Assembly: GCA_900767415.1 (NCBI GenBank)
Contig: CAAFYZ010000008.1
Span: 1-17,267, forward strand
Length of the DNA stretch: 17,267 nucleotides
From: Clostridia bacterium
GTDB taxonomy: Bacteria; Bacillota; Clostridia; Oscillospirales; CAG-272
Direction: 5' to 3'
Below are positions 1 to 6,884 of this stretch, one piece after another; position 1 is the stretch's first letter; the number at the start of each line of letters is the position of its first letter. Both the position numbers and the translations under genes were made by a program. A model generated the notes under the pieces. That model was not told the origin of the DNA, did not search any database, and saw only the letters and a list, made by a program, of their open reading frames with translations.

Positions 1-101
1 GCTGGGCATTGCGGGATTTGATGTATATTCCTTTTGAATTTGAAGACGGTGGAACGAGAGTTATCCATTATACACCGGAAATGTACGAACCTAAAAACTA
101 A
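1..101 (+). CDS. hddA: D-glycero-D-manno-heptose 7-phosphate kinase, 3' end only
   Basis: This is the last 32 codons of a gene that starts outside the window. The first whole codon is at 3 and the stop is TAA 99-101. The peptide reads WALRDLMYIPFEFEDGG and then a short tail, which I recognise as the C-terminus of HddA-type GHMP kinases; these phosphorylate D-glycero-D-manno-heptose 7-phosphate to the 1,7-bisphosphate. The call is supported by the second, broken copy at 1299-1772, which has the same tail plus the GHMP glycine-rich segment (GAGGGG). It lies 16 bp upstream of the pyruvyl transferase gene and is probably in one operon with it. Whether the missing part is intact cannot be seen. 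Confidence 0.75.
   Translation, partial: WALRDLMYIPFEFEDGGTRVIHYTPEMYEPKN
2..88 (+). repeat. Direct repeat, hddA tail, copy A
   Basis: About 80 bases are nearly identical to 1679-1765 (offset 1677). Differences are G4/A1681 and C66/T1743, and the copies diverge from about base 80. The G4/A1681 difference turns a TGG codon here into a TAG stop in the other copy. Confidence 0.9.
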
Positions 102-117
102 ACAATGGGAGGACAAA

Positions 118-1218
118 ATGAAATCCCGGAGGATTTTGCTATGGGGATGGTTTGGTTTTGAAAATTTAGGAGATGATCTTCTTCTAAATACGATGTTAGA
201 AAACTTGTCTCCCTATTCCGGAACAATTACAGTTCCGATGCATTCGCAGTACGATATAAAACATCAAAACGTAAAGCAGATCGAGCGAAATTACGCAGCA
301 TTGTTTAGAGAAATCCCCCACAATGATATGCTGATTATTGGCCCGGGCGGATTGTTTCCATTCGATAATCCTAGGAAAGTTGCGCTTTACTTTTTTACTG
401 TGTTGCTGTGGAAGGTGTTTGGACGTAAGGTCGCATTTTTTGGGGTCGGCATCTCAGAACGAATGGGTTCATTTAGCAAAGCGATTTGGCGAGCAACTGC
501 GGCGATATCGGACTTGTTTATAACTCGAAGTCCTGCAGTTGTTGAAAAAATTGGCTGTATCGAATCGCCTAAAATACATACAATGGCGGATACAGTATTT
601 GCGTCAACTATGAGATTCAAGAATTCCTGTTGCGAGAATAGGGTGGGAATATTTGTTGCAAATCTTGAGCAGCAGGGAATGGAAGATGAGTATAAGTCTT
701 CGGTAACAACATGGCAGGGCGTTGTTTCTGAATTGCTGGATAGAGGATTTGCAGTTGATTTGCTTGCGTTTACAAGAGGATCTGATGATAGATTGATTTC
801 GGATATTGCAGCTGCTTTTAGCAATCGGAGTGGGGTACAGACGATTCCCTACGAGAATGCGCTTAGTGCTGTTGAAAGACTAAACAGATATAAAATAACG
901 ATATCAATGAGATTTCATGCGTTGGTTTTATCCCTACTGGCAAATGTACCAACTGTTCCGATTGCGTATGGCGAAAAGACATGTTTACTTGCAGAGAAAA
1001 GTGGACGGTCTAAGTATGCGATTGTTTGGAATAGCTTCCAAAAAGAGTATTACGGATATACGCAGGATGCATCACTAAGCGAATTAATGAAAAGGATTGA
1101 TTTGCTAATTACGAATCGTGACGGTGCTCAAAATGACATGAGGCAAAGCAGAGAAGTGTTTAAAACTTCGGCAACTTGCGCAATAAAACAGCTGATAGAA
1201 TTAGCCAATCAGGAATAA
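118..1218 (+). CDS. Polysaccharide pyruvyl transferase family protein
   Basis: 366 residues, of the CsaB/WcaK/AmsJ-like family (PF04230), whose members transfer pyruvate from phosphoenolpyruvate to sugars of cell-surface glycans. Visible signatures are the N-terminal GWFGFENLGDD at residues 10-20 (a variant of the family's G-N-GD motif), IGPGGLF at 74-80, a central Rossmann-like half, and SMRFHALVLS at 263-272, which holds the conserved Ser-Arg-His cluster. I place the start at ATG 118 because GGGAGGA (107-113) sits four bases upstream and the conserved N-terminus begins there; an in-frame ATG at 34 would overlap the hddA tail and adds non-conserved residues. Codon use is more AT-rich than that of the flanking heptose genes, which suggests separate acquisition. 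The acceptor sugar is unknown, and some family members have unassigned roles. Confidence 0.85.
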   Translation: MKSRRILLWGWFGFENLGDDLLLNTMLENLSPYSGTITVPMHSQYDIKHQNVKQIERNYAALFREIPHNDMLIIGPGGLFPFDNPRKVALYFFTVLLWKVFGRKVAFFGVGISERMGSFSKAIWRATAAISDLFITRSPAVVEKIGCIESPKIHTMADTVFASTMRFKNSCCENRVGIFVANLEQQGMEDEYKSSVTTWQGVVSELLDRGFAVDLLAFTRGSDDRLISDIAAAFSNRSGVQTIPYENALSAVERLNRYKITISMRFHALVLSLLANVPTVPIAYGEKTCLLAEKSGRSKYAIVWNSFQKEYYGYTQDASLSELMKRIDLLITNRDGAQNDMRQSREVFKTSATCAIKQLIELANQE

Positions 1219-1234
1219 AAAGAGGTTTAACTAG

Positions 1235-1294
1235 ATGAAAACAGTAATAATGGTGGGCGGCAGAGGAACCCGGATTTTCTCTGTTGCCGGTGAT
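1235..1294 (+). pseudogene. Head fragment of heptose-phosphate nucleotidyltransferase
   Basis: The first 20 codons match the start of the intact gene at 2489-2548 with 7 mismatches in 60 bases. They read MKTVIMVGGRGTRI and so include the nucleotide-binding GGRGTR loop. The frame then leaves homology and stops at TAA 1310-1312, so only a 25-residue peptide is possible. AAAGAGG (1219-1225) is a plausible relic ribosome site. The fragment uses ATG where the intact copy uses TTG, which helps fix that gene's start. It is joined directly to an hddA remnant. Confidence 0.85.
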
Positions 1295-1457
1295 TATCTC
1301 ACCGGATCGTAAAAAGCATCTGAATCAAAATTTGATGATGTTCTTTACGGGTTTTACTCGTTTTTTATCGGATGTGCAGAAAGCAAACGCTGTAGGTAAG
1401 CAGAATAAGACTGCTCAACTTAAGGAGATGCTTGCACTCTTTGATGATGCGGAGCGC

Positions 1458-1651
1458 ACATAGAACACGAGGAATCCCCCGCCACCAGCACCGAGCAGTT
1501 TTCCGCCAAGTGCGCCGGCAACTATGCCTCTTGCATACAGATCATCGATGCTATTCGTCGAAACCGAAGAACCTGTTTGACGCTTCAGTTTCCAAGTGTG
1601 ATCAAGCATTCTTCCAAAATCATCGAGGTCGGTATTCTTGTCCGTCAAAAT
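1458..1651 (-). other. 194-bp in-place inversion inside the hddA remnant
   Basis: The minus strand continues the hddA reading from DDAER (ending at 1457) as ILTDKN and ends ...FLVFYV, whose next residues (RPEHQD) resume on the plus strand at 1652. Only 3-bp inverted ends, CGC at 1455-1457 and GCG at 1652-1654, flank it. There are no long inverted repeats or recombinase-site-like arms. Confidence 0.88.
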
Positions 1652-1678
1652 GCGGCCGGAGCATCAGGATACTGTTCA

Positions 1679-1765
1679 CTAGGCATTGCGGGATTTGATG
1701 TATATTCCTTTTGAATTTGAAGACGGTGGAACGAGAGTTATCTATTATACACCGGAGATTTATGT
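1679..1765 (+). repeat. Direct repeat, hddA tail, copy B
   Basis: Second copy of the segment at 2-88, lying 27 bp before the acetyltransferase start region just as copy A lies before the pyruvyl transferase. Confidence 0.9.
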
Positions 1766-1798
1766 TCCCTGAGTACGCAGCTTTTTGGAGGGCTACTA

Positions 1799-2419
1799 AT
1801 GCGAAATATAATTAAATGTTTTCTTGTAGTTTTTAATATCTGGAGGGTTTTCCCCATTTGGCTGATGATTATTTGTTCGAGCAATAAAACCAGAAAAGAT
1901 ATTTTTTTAGAAATTCGCTACTGGGGAAAATGCTTGAAAATGAACGAAAAGTCGGATTTCTTCCTTTTGGGACGCCTGTTAATTGAGTATCGAGAGTATC
2001 GAAACCTGATTCAACACAGACTGAGATGGTTGCCTGGGGGAGGGTACTGGAAATTCTTTATAGCTAAAGTTCTGTTTAGTCCGATGCAAACACTTTATCT
2101 GAGCACTAGAGAAATTGGAGTTCCAATCTATATTCAACACGGATTCTCTACAGTAGTTGCAGCAAAAGAGGTTGGAAGCTACTGTTGGGTAAATCAACAG
2201 GTTACAATAGGATGGACTTTTGATGATGAGTCTCCGAGAATTGGTAATGGCGTTAGAATTACTGCGGGAGCAAAGGTTCTAGGTAAAATTAAGATTGGTG
2301 ACAATGCAATTGTAGGGGCAAATGCTGTTGTTGTAAAGAGTGTTGATGACAATAGTATTGTCGGAGGTGTTCCGGCGAAAAAAATTGGAATCAACGAGGA
2401 ACACAAATTATATATCTAG
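1799..2419 (+). CDS. Hexapeptide-repeat acetyltransferase (CysE/capsule type)
   Basis: 206 residues. The N-terminal ~100 residues are basic and partly hydrophobic and resemble the helical region of serine-acetyltransferase-like proteins. Residues from about 108 form a left-handed beta-helix with I-G-x-x-x hexapeptide repeats (VGSYCWVN, IGNGVRI, IGDNAIVGANAVV) ending in the typical GGVPAKKIG. H114 in IQHG is the likely catalytic base of the family. Within a glycan locus the expected role is O- or N-acetylation of a sugar with acetyl-CoA rather than cysteine synthesis, but that is inferred from context. GGAGG (1787-1791) lies seven bases before ATG 1799. The gene is AT-rich like the pyruvyl transferase and unlike the heptose genes. 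It occupies the same relative slot, between an hddA tail and a nucleotidyltransferase head. Confidence 0.8.
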   Translation: MRNIIKCFLVVFNIWRVFPIWLMIICSSNKTRKDIFLEIRYWGKCLKMNEKSDFFLLGRLLIEYREYRNLIQHRLRWLPGGGYWKFFIAKVLFSPMQTLYLSTREIGVPIYIQHGFSTVVAAKEVGSYCWVNQQVTIGWTFDDESPRIGNGVRITAGAKVLGKIKIGDNAIVGANAVVVKSVDDNSIVGGVPAKKIGINEEHKLYI

Positions 2420-2475
2420 AAGATAATAGTCGATAGTCGATAACGGATAGATTGATTAGAACAATGTGAAATGTC

Positions 2476-2480
2476 GAGGT
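2476..2480 (+). promoter_or_regulatory. Ribosome binding site deciding a TTG start
   Basis: GAGGT lies eight bases before TTG 2489. The paralogous head at 1235 has ATG at the aligned position, so TTG 2489 is preferred over ATG 2471, which has no purine-rich site at suitable distance. Confidence 0.65.
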
Positions 2481-2488
2481 GTAGGCAG

Positions 2489-2548
2489 TTGAAAACAGTA
2501 ATAATGGCAGGCGGCAGGGGAACCAGGATTTCCTCTGTTGCCAGTGAT
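2489..2548 (+). repeat. Direct repeat, nucleotidyltransferase head (intact copy)
   Basis: Aligns with 1235-1294 at offset 1254 with about 88% identity. Beyond base 2548 the sequences are unrelated. Confidence 0.88.
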
Positions 2549-3841
2549 ATCCCCAAGCCGATGATAAAAATCGAAGGAAAGCCTGTTTTGGAACATGAGC
2601 TGGAGTGTCTGCGTGACCAAGGATTCACAGACATTATTTTGACCGTTTCTTATCTCGGAAACATCATTATGGACTATTTTGGAGATGGTTCAGGCGTGTC
2701 TCCGGCAACAGGAAAACCCTTCGGTGTTCACATTGAATATTATTTTGAGAAGGAACCACTGGGTAATGCCGGTGCACTTTTCAAAATCAAGGATAAGTTG
2801 AATTCGGATTTTCTGCTGCTGAATGCTGATGCTGTGTTCGATGTGGATTTCAATCGGTTCGTAGCTTTTCATAAGCAGCATGGCGGTTTGGTTACTCTCT
2901 TCACGCATCCGAATAGCCATCCCTACGACAGCGGACTCATTGTTGCCGATAAAAATGGGGCTGTTGAGCGTTGGCTGGCTAAGGAGGATGAACGTCCGGA
3001 ATACTATCGTAATCGTGTCAATGCCGGACTTCATGTTATCAATCCGAGCATTTTGGAACATTCTGGGATTGATGCGGACAAGGTTGGCACCGTGGGAGAG
3101 AACGGAAAATTCATCAAAATTGACCTGGATCGGCAGCTTCTTAAGCCGTTGGCAGGAACCGGAAAGATGTTCTGCTACGATAGCCCCGAGTATGTGAAGG
3201 ACATGGGGACACCCGAACGCTATTATTCTGTATGCGAGGATTACAAGACCGGTCGTGTTTCCGGAAAAAATCTGAAGAACAGGCAGAAAGCAGTTTTCCT
3301 TGATCGGGACGGCACCATCAATAAATATGTGGGTTTCCTACGGAACATAGACGAGTTTGAGTTGATGGACGGCGTGACAGATGCAATCAAAATGATCAAC
3401 GCCTCCGATTATTTGGCAGTTGTTGTTACGAATCAGCCTGTGATTGCCCGTGGCGAAGTGTCCTTTGAAGAGCTTGAAGAGATTCACAACAAAATGGAGA
3501 CGTTGCTAGGCAAAGAAGGGGCTTATTTGGATGCCATCTACTTCTGCCCGCACCATCCGCATAAGGGATATGAAGGGGAGCGCCCGGAACTGAAGTTTGA
3601 CTGTGATTGCCGCAAACCAAAACCCGGAATGCTGCTGAATGCAGCACAAGATTTTAACATTGACCTGTCACAGTCTTGGATGATTGGCGATGGGGAAAAT
3701 GATATCAAGGCGGGACAGAATGCCGGATGTCAGACTGCTCTGATTGGCTCTGAGTCCTGCGGACAGACTGTGACAGTATCGTCTTTGAAGGACTTCGTGG
3801 AACGGTACCTGAAAAAAGAGGGGGATTGCAGCTATGCGTGA
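2489..3841 (+). CDS. Fused heptose-1-P nucleotidyltransferase / heptose-1,7-bisphosphate phosphatase
   Basis: 450 residues from TTG 2489. Residues 1 to ~245 are a nucleotidyltransferase of the HddC/GlmU type. They show GGRGTR at 8-13, the KPM-containing lysine region after it, LLLNADAVFD as the metal/sugar region, and GTPERY near the domain end. Residues ~265-440 are a HAD phosphatase of GmhB type, with DRDGT at 272-276 (nucleophile D272, acid D274), the zinc site CPHH at 353-356 with C372 and C374, RKPKPG from 375, and GDGEND at 400-405. The chain would remove the 7-phosphate of heptose 1,7-bisphosphate and then activate heptose 1-phosphate, most likely with GTP. This order of fusion is, to my knowledge, found in other Firmicutes. 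The 3' end overlaps gmhA by 8 bp, so the two are translationally coupled. Confidence 0.88.
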   Translation: MKTVIMAGGRGTRISSVASDIPKPMIKIEGKPVLEHELECLRDQGFTDIILTVSYLGNIIMDYFGDGSGVSPATGKPFGVHIEYYFEKEPLGNAGALFKIKDKLNSDFLLLNADAVFDVDFNRFVAFHKQHGGLVTLFTHPNSHPYDSGLIVADKNGAVERWLAKEDERPEYYRNRVNAGLHVINPSILEHSGIDADKVGTVGENGKFIKIDLDRQLLKPLAGTGKMFCYDSPEYVKDMGTPERYYSVCEDYKTGRVSGKNLKNRQKAVFLDRDGTINKYVGFLRNIDEFELMDGVTDAIKMINASDYLAVVVTNQPVIARGEVSFEELEEIHNKMETLLGKEGAYLDAIYFCPHHPHKGYEGERPELKFDCDCRKPKPGMLLNAAQDFNIDLSQSWMIGDGENDIKAGQNAGCQTALIGSESCGQTVTVSSLKDFVERYLKKEGDCSYA

Positions 3842-4487
3842 ACTGGATAACCGACTGATGAGACATATCGACCTACTGGTAGAACGCTACCCTTCTTTAG
3901 AATCTGCGAAGAATGATATCGTTGCCGCATACCTGTTGCTGGAGGAGTCCTATGAGAACGGTGGAAAGCTTCTTGTGGCTGGCAATGGTGGTTCTGCGGC
4001 AGATGCGGAGCATATCGTTGGTGAACTGATGAAGGGCTTCAAACTGCCTCGCAAGCCCGAAACTGATTTTGCAGAAAGGCTGGTCGCCGTGAATCAAGAA
4101 CTCGGTTCTGTTCTGGCAGAAAACCTGCAGGGGGCACTTCCGGCTATCGCACTGGATGGCCATCCTGCCCTGTCCACGGCTTACATGAATGACTGTGAGC
4201 CGCTACTCTGCTTTGCACAGCAGGTCAATGGTTATGGTAAACCCGGGGATGTGTTCCTTGGCATTTCCACCAGTGGCAACAGCAAAAATGTGCTGTTTGC
4301 GGCGACAACCGCACACGCTAAGGGGATGAAGGTCATTGGGCTGACGGGAGCAAAGGACAGCAAACTGAAGGATATGAGCGATGTGTGCATCAAAGCCCCG
4401 CAGACGGAGACTTATATGATTCAGGAACTGCATTTGCCTATCTATCATTGCCTGTGCTTGATGCTGGAAGACAGATTTTTTGCGTGA
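3834..4487 (+). CDS. gmhA: Sedoheptulose 7-phosphate isomerase (GmhA), SIS domain
   Basis: 217 residues. It converts sedoheptulose 7-phosphate to D-glycero-D-manno-heptose 7-phosphate in the cytosol, the first step of the pathway served by its neighbours. The phosphate-binding SIS motifs are GNGGSAADAEH at 50-60 and STSGNSKN at 145-152. H60, E64, Q197 and H205 correspond to the zinc ligands known in GmhA. It is about 25 residues longer than the E. coli enzyme, mostly in the segment between the two SIS motifs. ATG 3834 lies inside the end of the upstream fusion gene and is preceded by AGAGGGGG (3817-3824), so coupled translation is likely. Composition is intermediate, richer in GC than the decorating genes. 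Confidence 0.9.
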   Translation: MRELDNRLMRHIDLLVERYPSLESAKNDIVAAYLLLEESYENGGKLLVAGNGGSAADAEHIVGELMKGFKLPRKPETDFAERLVAVNQELGSVLAENLQGALPAIALDGHPALSTAYMNDCEPLLCFAQQVNGYGKPGDVFLGISTSGNSKNVLFAATTAHAKGMKVIGLTGAKDSKLKDMSDVCIKAPQTETYMIQELHLPIYHCLCLMLEDRFFA

Positions 4488-4509
4488 ATACGACGGATTA
4501 AGCCATGCA

Positions 4510-4565
4510 GTAGCATAGCTACGCCATCCAAGATATGTTGCCTCTACGTGGCGGATGGCAGGCAA
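4510..4565 (+). other. Structured segment: hairpin plus pseudoknot-like stems
   Basis: A palindrome, GTAGC-ATA-GCTAC (4510-4522), is followed directly by two interleaved stems: GCCATCC (4523-4529) pairs with GGATGGC (4553-4559), and TTGCCT (4538-4543) pairs with AGGCAA (4560-4565). The A-B-A'-B' order is a pseudoknot topology with A' and B' abutting. There is no T-run after it, so it is not a standard terminator. It lies 22 bp after gmhA. Confidence 0.4.
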
Positions 4566-4580
4566 GGGAGCGTGTAAGCA

Positions 4581-4655
4581 CTCTTCGGCTACGACAACTG
4601 GTTAGATGATGTGAAAAACAAAGTGTATACACATGATTTATTTCAGAGAGATTGA
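4581..4655 (+). pseudogene. Probable C-terminal remnant of a nucleotide-sugar dehydrogenase
   Basis: An open frame without a start reads LFGYDNWLDDVKNKVYTHDLF and ends QRD at TGA 4653-4655, with an in-frame stop (TAA 4575-4577) just before. The DVxxKVYTxDLFxRD pattern resembles, from memory, the extreme C-terminus of UDP-glucose-6-dehydrogenase-type proteins, which are common in capsule loci. Only about 24 residues remain, so the family assignment is tentative. The remnant abuts the stop codon of the convergent aminotransferase gene and marks the edge of the AT-rich glycan region. Confidence 0.4.
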
Positions 4656-5504
4656 TTAGCAATCATAATCTTTACAACCCTCCCACTCCCCGAACATTTC
4701 CCGACAGAGTCGGAGCGCAAGTTCTGTATCTTTCATACCGACGGCTTCGCCGTCGAGGCGCGCGGCGCGGCGGCAAATCTTGGAGGCACTGGTGACGAGG
4801 ATTTCGTCCGCGGCGAACAGCTCGCGGAGCGTGAAGGCACGCTCCGCGACCGGGACGCCGAGGCGTCCCGCGGTAGCGAGCAGATGTCGGCGGGAGATCC
4901 CGCCGAGGATCCGACAGTCGAGCGGATGCGTGAACAGGACGCCGTCCTTCAATATCGCGATATTGGAATGGGCACATTCCGTCACGACGGCGCCGCGGTG
5001 GAACACCGTCTCGTCGGCGCCCGCCATGGCGGCGCGCTTTGACGCGAGGACGGCGGGGAGGAGATTCACCGTCTTGACATCGCAATAGGCATACCGCAGG
5101 TCTTCCGCCGCGATGAGGGAGATCGGCGTTTTGTAATCCGGCGGGGCAATCGGATCGCGCAGAATCAAAAGATTGCACCCCGCATCGTCGGGGTATGCGT
5201 GCGACCTTGCACCCTGCGCACTTCTCGAAAACTGAAAATAGAGAAAGAAGGGCGCGTCGCATTCTTCCGTCATCACAGAGAGCAGGCGCGTGAGTTCCTC
5301 TTTTTCGACCCGCGGGACGATACCGACCTTACGGGCGGAGCGATAGAGGCGGTCGATGTGTTCGGCAAGGCAAAAGATTTTCCGATTTTTTCCGATTGCC
5401 GCATCATAGACCGCATCGCCGAAGTAAAGGGAGCGGTCGGAGAGAGGAATCGTGATTTCCTCACGCCTTCCGAATTTCCCGTTAAAATAAGTATCTTCAC
5501 GCAT
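4656..5504 (-). CDS. Class IV aminotransferase, D-amino-acid transaminase type
   Basis: 282 residues, of the fold type IV pyridoxal-phosphate aminotransferase family (PF01063). K144 in CDVKTVNLLPAV is the expected Schiff-base lysine. RSHAYP at 100-105 fits the substrate-carboxylate arginine loop of D-amino-acid transaminases. TE at 175-176 and GGISR at 201-205 fit the cofactor pocket and phosphate-binding region. The usual product is D-alanine/D-glutamate interconversion for peptidoglycan; branched-chain aminotransferase or aminodeoxychorismate lyase are less likely given the RxH loop. The start ATG (5502-5504) has GAGG about eight bases upstream on the minus strand. It is divergent from the DUF362 gene across 137 bp, where I could not pick a convincing promoter for either side. 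Confidence 0.82.
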   Translation of the reverse strand: MREDTYFNGKFGRREEITIPLSDRSLYFGDAVYDAAIGKNRKIFCLAEHIDRLYRSARKVGIVPRVEKEELTRLLSVMTEECDAPFFLYFQFSRSAQGARSHAYPDDAGCNLLILRDPIAPPDYKTPISLIAAEDLRYAYCDVKTVNLLPAVLASKRAAMAGADETVFHRGAVVTECAHSNIAILKDGVLFTHPLDCRILGGISRRHLLATAGRLGVPVAERAFTLRELFAADEILVTSASKICRRAARLDGEAVGMKDTELALRLCREMFGEWEGCKDYDC

Positions 5505-5641
5505 AGACTGCCTCGCAACTCCGGGTATCCGGCGGATTTTCGCGGGATCCCGTTTTTCTTTTATTCTTTCACATTTTATTCCGATTCGCGGATTTTGCCA
5601 CGCAGGATCCGCAGAATCCGTTGATCGCAGAAGGGAGCTTC

Positions 5642-6796
5642 ATGAGCGAAGTATCGATCGTCCCGTGCGGGACGTATGAAAAAAACGCCGTCCGCGCCGC
5701 GGTAGAAGCGGCGGTCGCCGCCGTCGGCGGCATTGATTTTGTAACCGAGGGCATGACCGTTGTTCTGAAGGCGAACCTCGTCAGCATCGCCACACCGGAC
5801 AAGGCAGTGACGACGCATCCCGAGGTTCTGACCGCTCTGACCGAGATGCTCCGCGCCCGCGGCGCCCGCGTCATCATCGGCGACTCGCCCGGCGGACTTT
5901 ACAACACCGCATTTGTCAATCGGATTTATCACGCGGCGGGACTTTCGGAATGTGTGGAAGCCGGCGCTGAGCTGAACGATGACTTTTCGATCGGCGACGC
6001 CGATTTCCCGGAAGGAAAAGAGGCGCGCCGCTTCACCTACACCACTTATCTTGACAAGGCGGATGTCATCATCGACGTCTGCAAGTTCAAGACGCACGGC
6101 ATGATGGGATATTCCGGCGCGGCGAAGAACCTTTTCGGCACCGTTCCCGGGACGGTCAAGCCGGAGTATCATTTCCGCTTTCCGTCCTATCCGCAATTTG
6201 CCGACATGATCGTCGATCTGAACGAATATTTCAAGCCGCGCCTCGCGATCTGCGATGCGGTCGTCGGCATGGAAGGGAACGGACCGACCGCCGGCACGCC
6301 GCGCGCGATCGGTGCGATTCTCGCATCGATCTCCCCGCATAAACTTGACCTTCTCGCCACCTCACTGATCGGGCTCGGGAAGGACGAGGTGCCGACCCTC
6401 GACGCCGCCTATCGTCGCGGGCTGATCCCCGCGACTTGGGAAGAACTCGATGTTTTCGGTGATCCGTTGCCGTTTCACATTTCGGATTACGAGACGGTCT
6501 CCGTTCGCCATAGTCTCGGATTTACCGGCACGTCGGACAACGTAATCAAAAATATTTTCGGCGGCATCGCGGCGAAGGCACTGACCTCCCGACCGCAGCT
6601 GAAGCCCTCCGAATGCGTCGGCTGTAACAAGTGCGGGCAGATCTGCCCCGCGAAGGCGATCCGCATCGAGCACGGAAAAGCGGTCATCGACCGCAAACTC
6701 TGCATTCGCTGTTTCTGCTGTCAGGAGTTCTGTCCGAAGGGCGCGATGAAGGTACACCGCCCGTGGATCGCAAGAATTCTCGTCCATCATAAATAG
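5642..6796 (+). CDS. DUF362 protein with C-terminal 2[4Fe-4S] ferredoxin domain
   Basis: 384 residues from ATG 5642, chosen because AAGGGAG (5631-5637) lies four bases upstream; an in-frame TTG at 5621 would place that site inside the gene. Residues ~1-300 are the DUF362 domain (PF04015; VLKANLV, TTHPEV, the GDSPGG turn, VCKFKTHGMMGYSGAAKNLFG). Residues ~320-375 hold two cluster motifs: C325, C328, C331, C335 and C354, C357, C360, C364. C359 is an extra cysteine next to C360. The family is cytosolic and redox-related but without a settled reaction. The gene is a single transcription unit closed by the terminator at 6798-6843. Confidence 0.88.
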   Translation: MSEVSIVPCGTYEKNAVRAAVEAAVAAVGGIDFVTEGMTVVLKANLVSIATPDKAVTTHPEVLTALTEMLRARGARVIIGDSPGGLYNTAFVNRIYHAAGLSECVEAGAELNDDFSIGDADFPEGKEARRFTYTTYLDKADVIIDVCKFKTHGMMGYSGAAKNLFGTVPGTVKPEYHFRFPSYPQFADMIVDLNEYFKPRLAICDAVVGMEGNGPTAGTPRAIGAILASISPHKLDLLATSLIGLGKDEVPTLDAAYRRGLIPATWEELDVFGDPLPFHISDYETVSVRHSLGFTGTSDNVIKNIFGGIAAKALTSRPQLKPSECVGCNKCGQICPAKAIRIEHGKAVIDRKLCIRCFCCQEFCPKGAMKVHRPWIARILVHHK

Positions 6797-6797
6797 G

Positions 6798-6843
6798 AAA
6801 AACCGCCGTCGCAACCGGATTTTTGATTACGACGGCGGTTTTT
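6798..6843. terminator. Bidirectional rho-independent terminator
   Basis: A 14-bp perfect stem (AAAAACCGCCGTCG at 6798-6811 with its complement at 6830-6843) has an 18-base loop and T-runs on both strands. It serves the DUF362 gene and the convergent oxidoreductase gene. Confidence 0.92.
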
Positions 6844-6884
6844 GTATACAATTATTTGCAAATATTCAATTTTTGACTGTCGAT

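Larger units (their letters stand above)
1299..1772 (+). pseudogene. Rearranged, truncated hddA remnant
   Basis: This is the C-terminal half of a heptose-7-phosphate kinase in three pieces. Bases 1299-1457 read forward (KHLNQNLMMFFTGFTRF, ending at DDAER). Bases 1458-1651 are inverted; read on the minus strand they give TDKNTDLDDFGRMLDHTW and then GGKLLGAGGGGFLVFYV. From 1652 it reads forward again (RPEHQDTVH, stop TAG 1680-1682, then ALRDLMYIPFEFEDGG) to TGA 1770-1772. Flipping the middle piece back restores one uninterrupted frame across both joints, with only TAG 1680 remaining. The N-terminal kinase half is absent and is replaced by the nucleotidyltransferase head. No functional product is expected. 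Confidence 0.9.

Noticed and set aside
34..117. Upstream ATG extension of the pyruvyl transferase
   Set aside because: It runs out of frame through the hddA tail, has no ribosome site, and the conserved N-terminus begins at 118 after GGGAGGA.
1458..1651. Phase-variable invertible switch
   Set aside because: There are no long inverted repeats or recombinase gene nearby, and the surrounding gene is already truncated at its N-terminus and carries a stop, so no on-state exists.
2424..2444. Short tandem repeat of ATAGTCG before the nucleotidyltransferase gene
   Set aside because: Only two full units; too short to claim as a variable repeat or binding-site array.
5536..5630. Palindrome CGGGATCCCG with a T-run, and competing short stems, between the divergent aminotransferase and DUF362 genes
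   Set aside because: The palindrome cannot form a stable hairpin with a usable loop, and the other stems are only six base pairs, so neither a terminator nor a riboswitch is supported.
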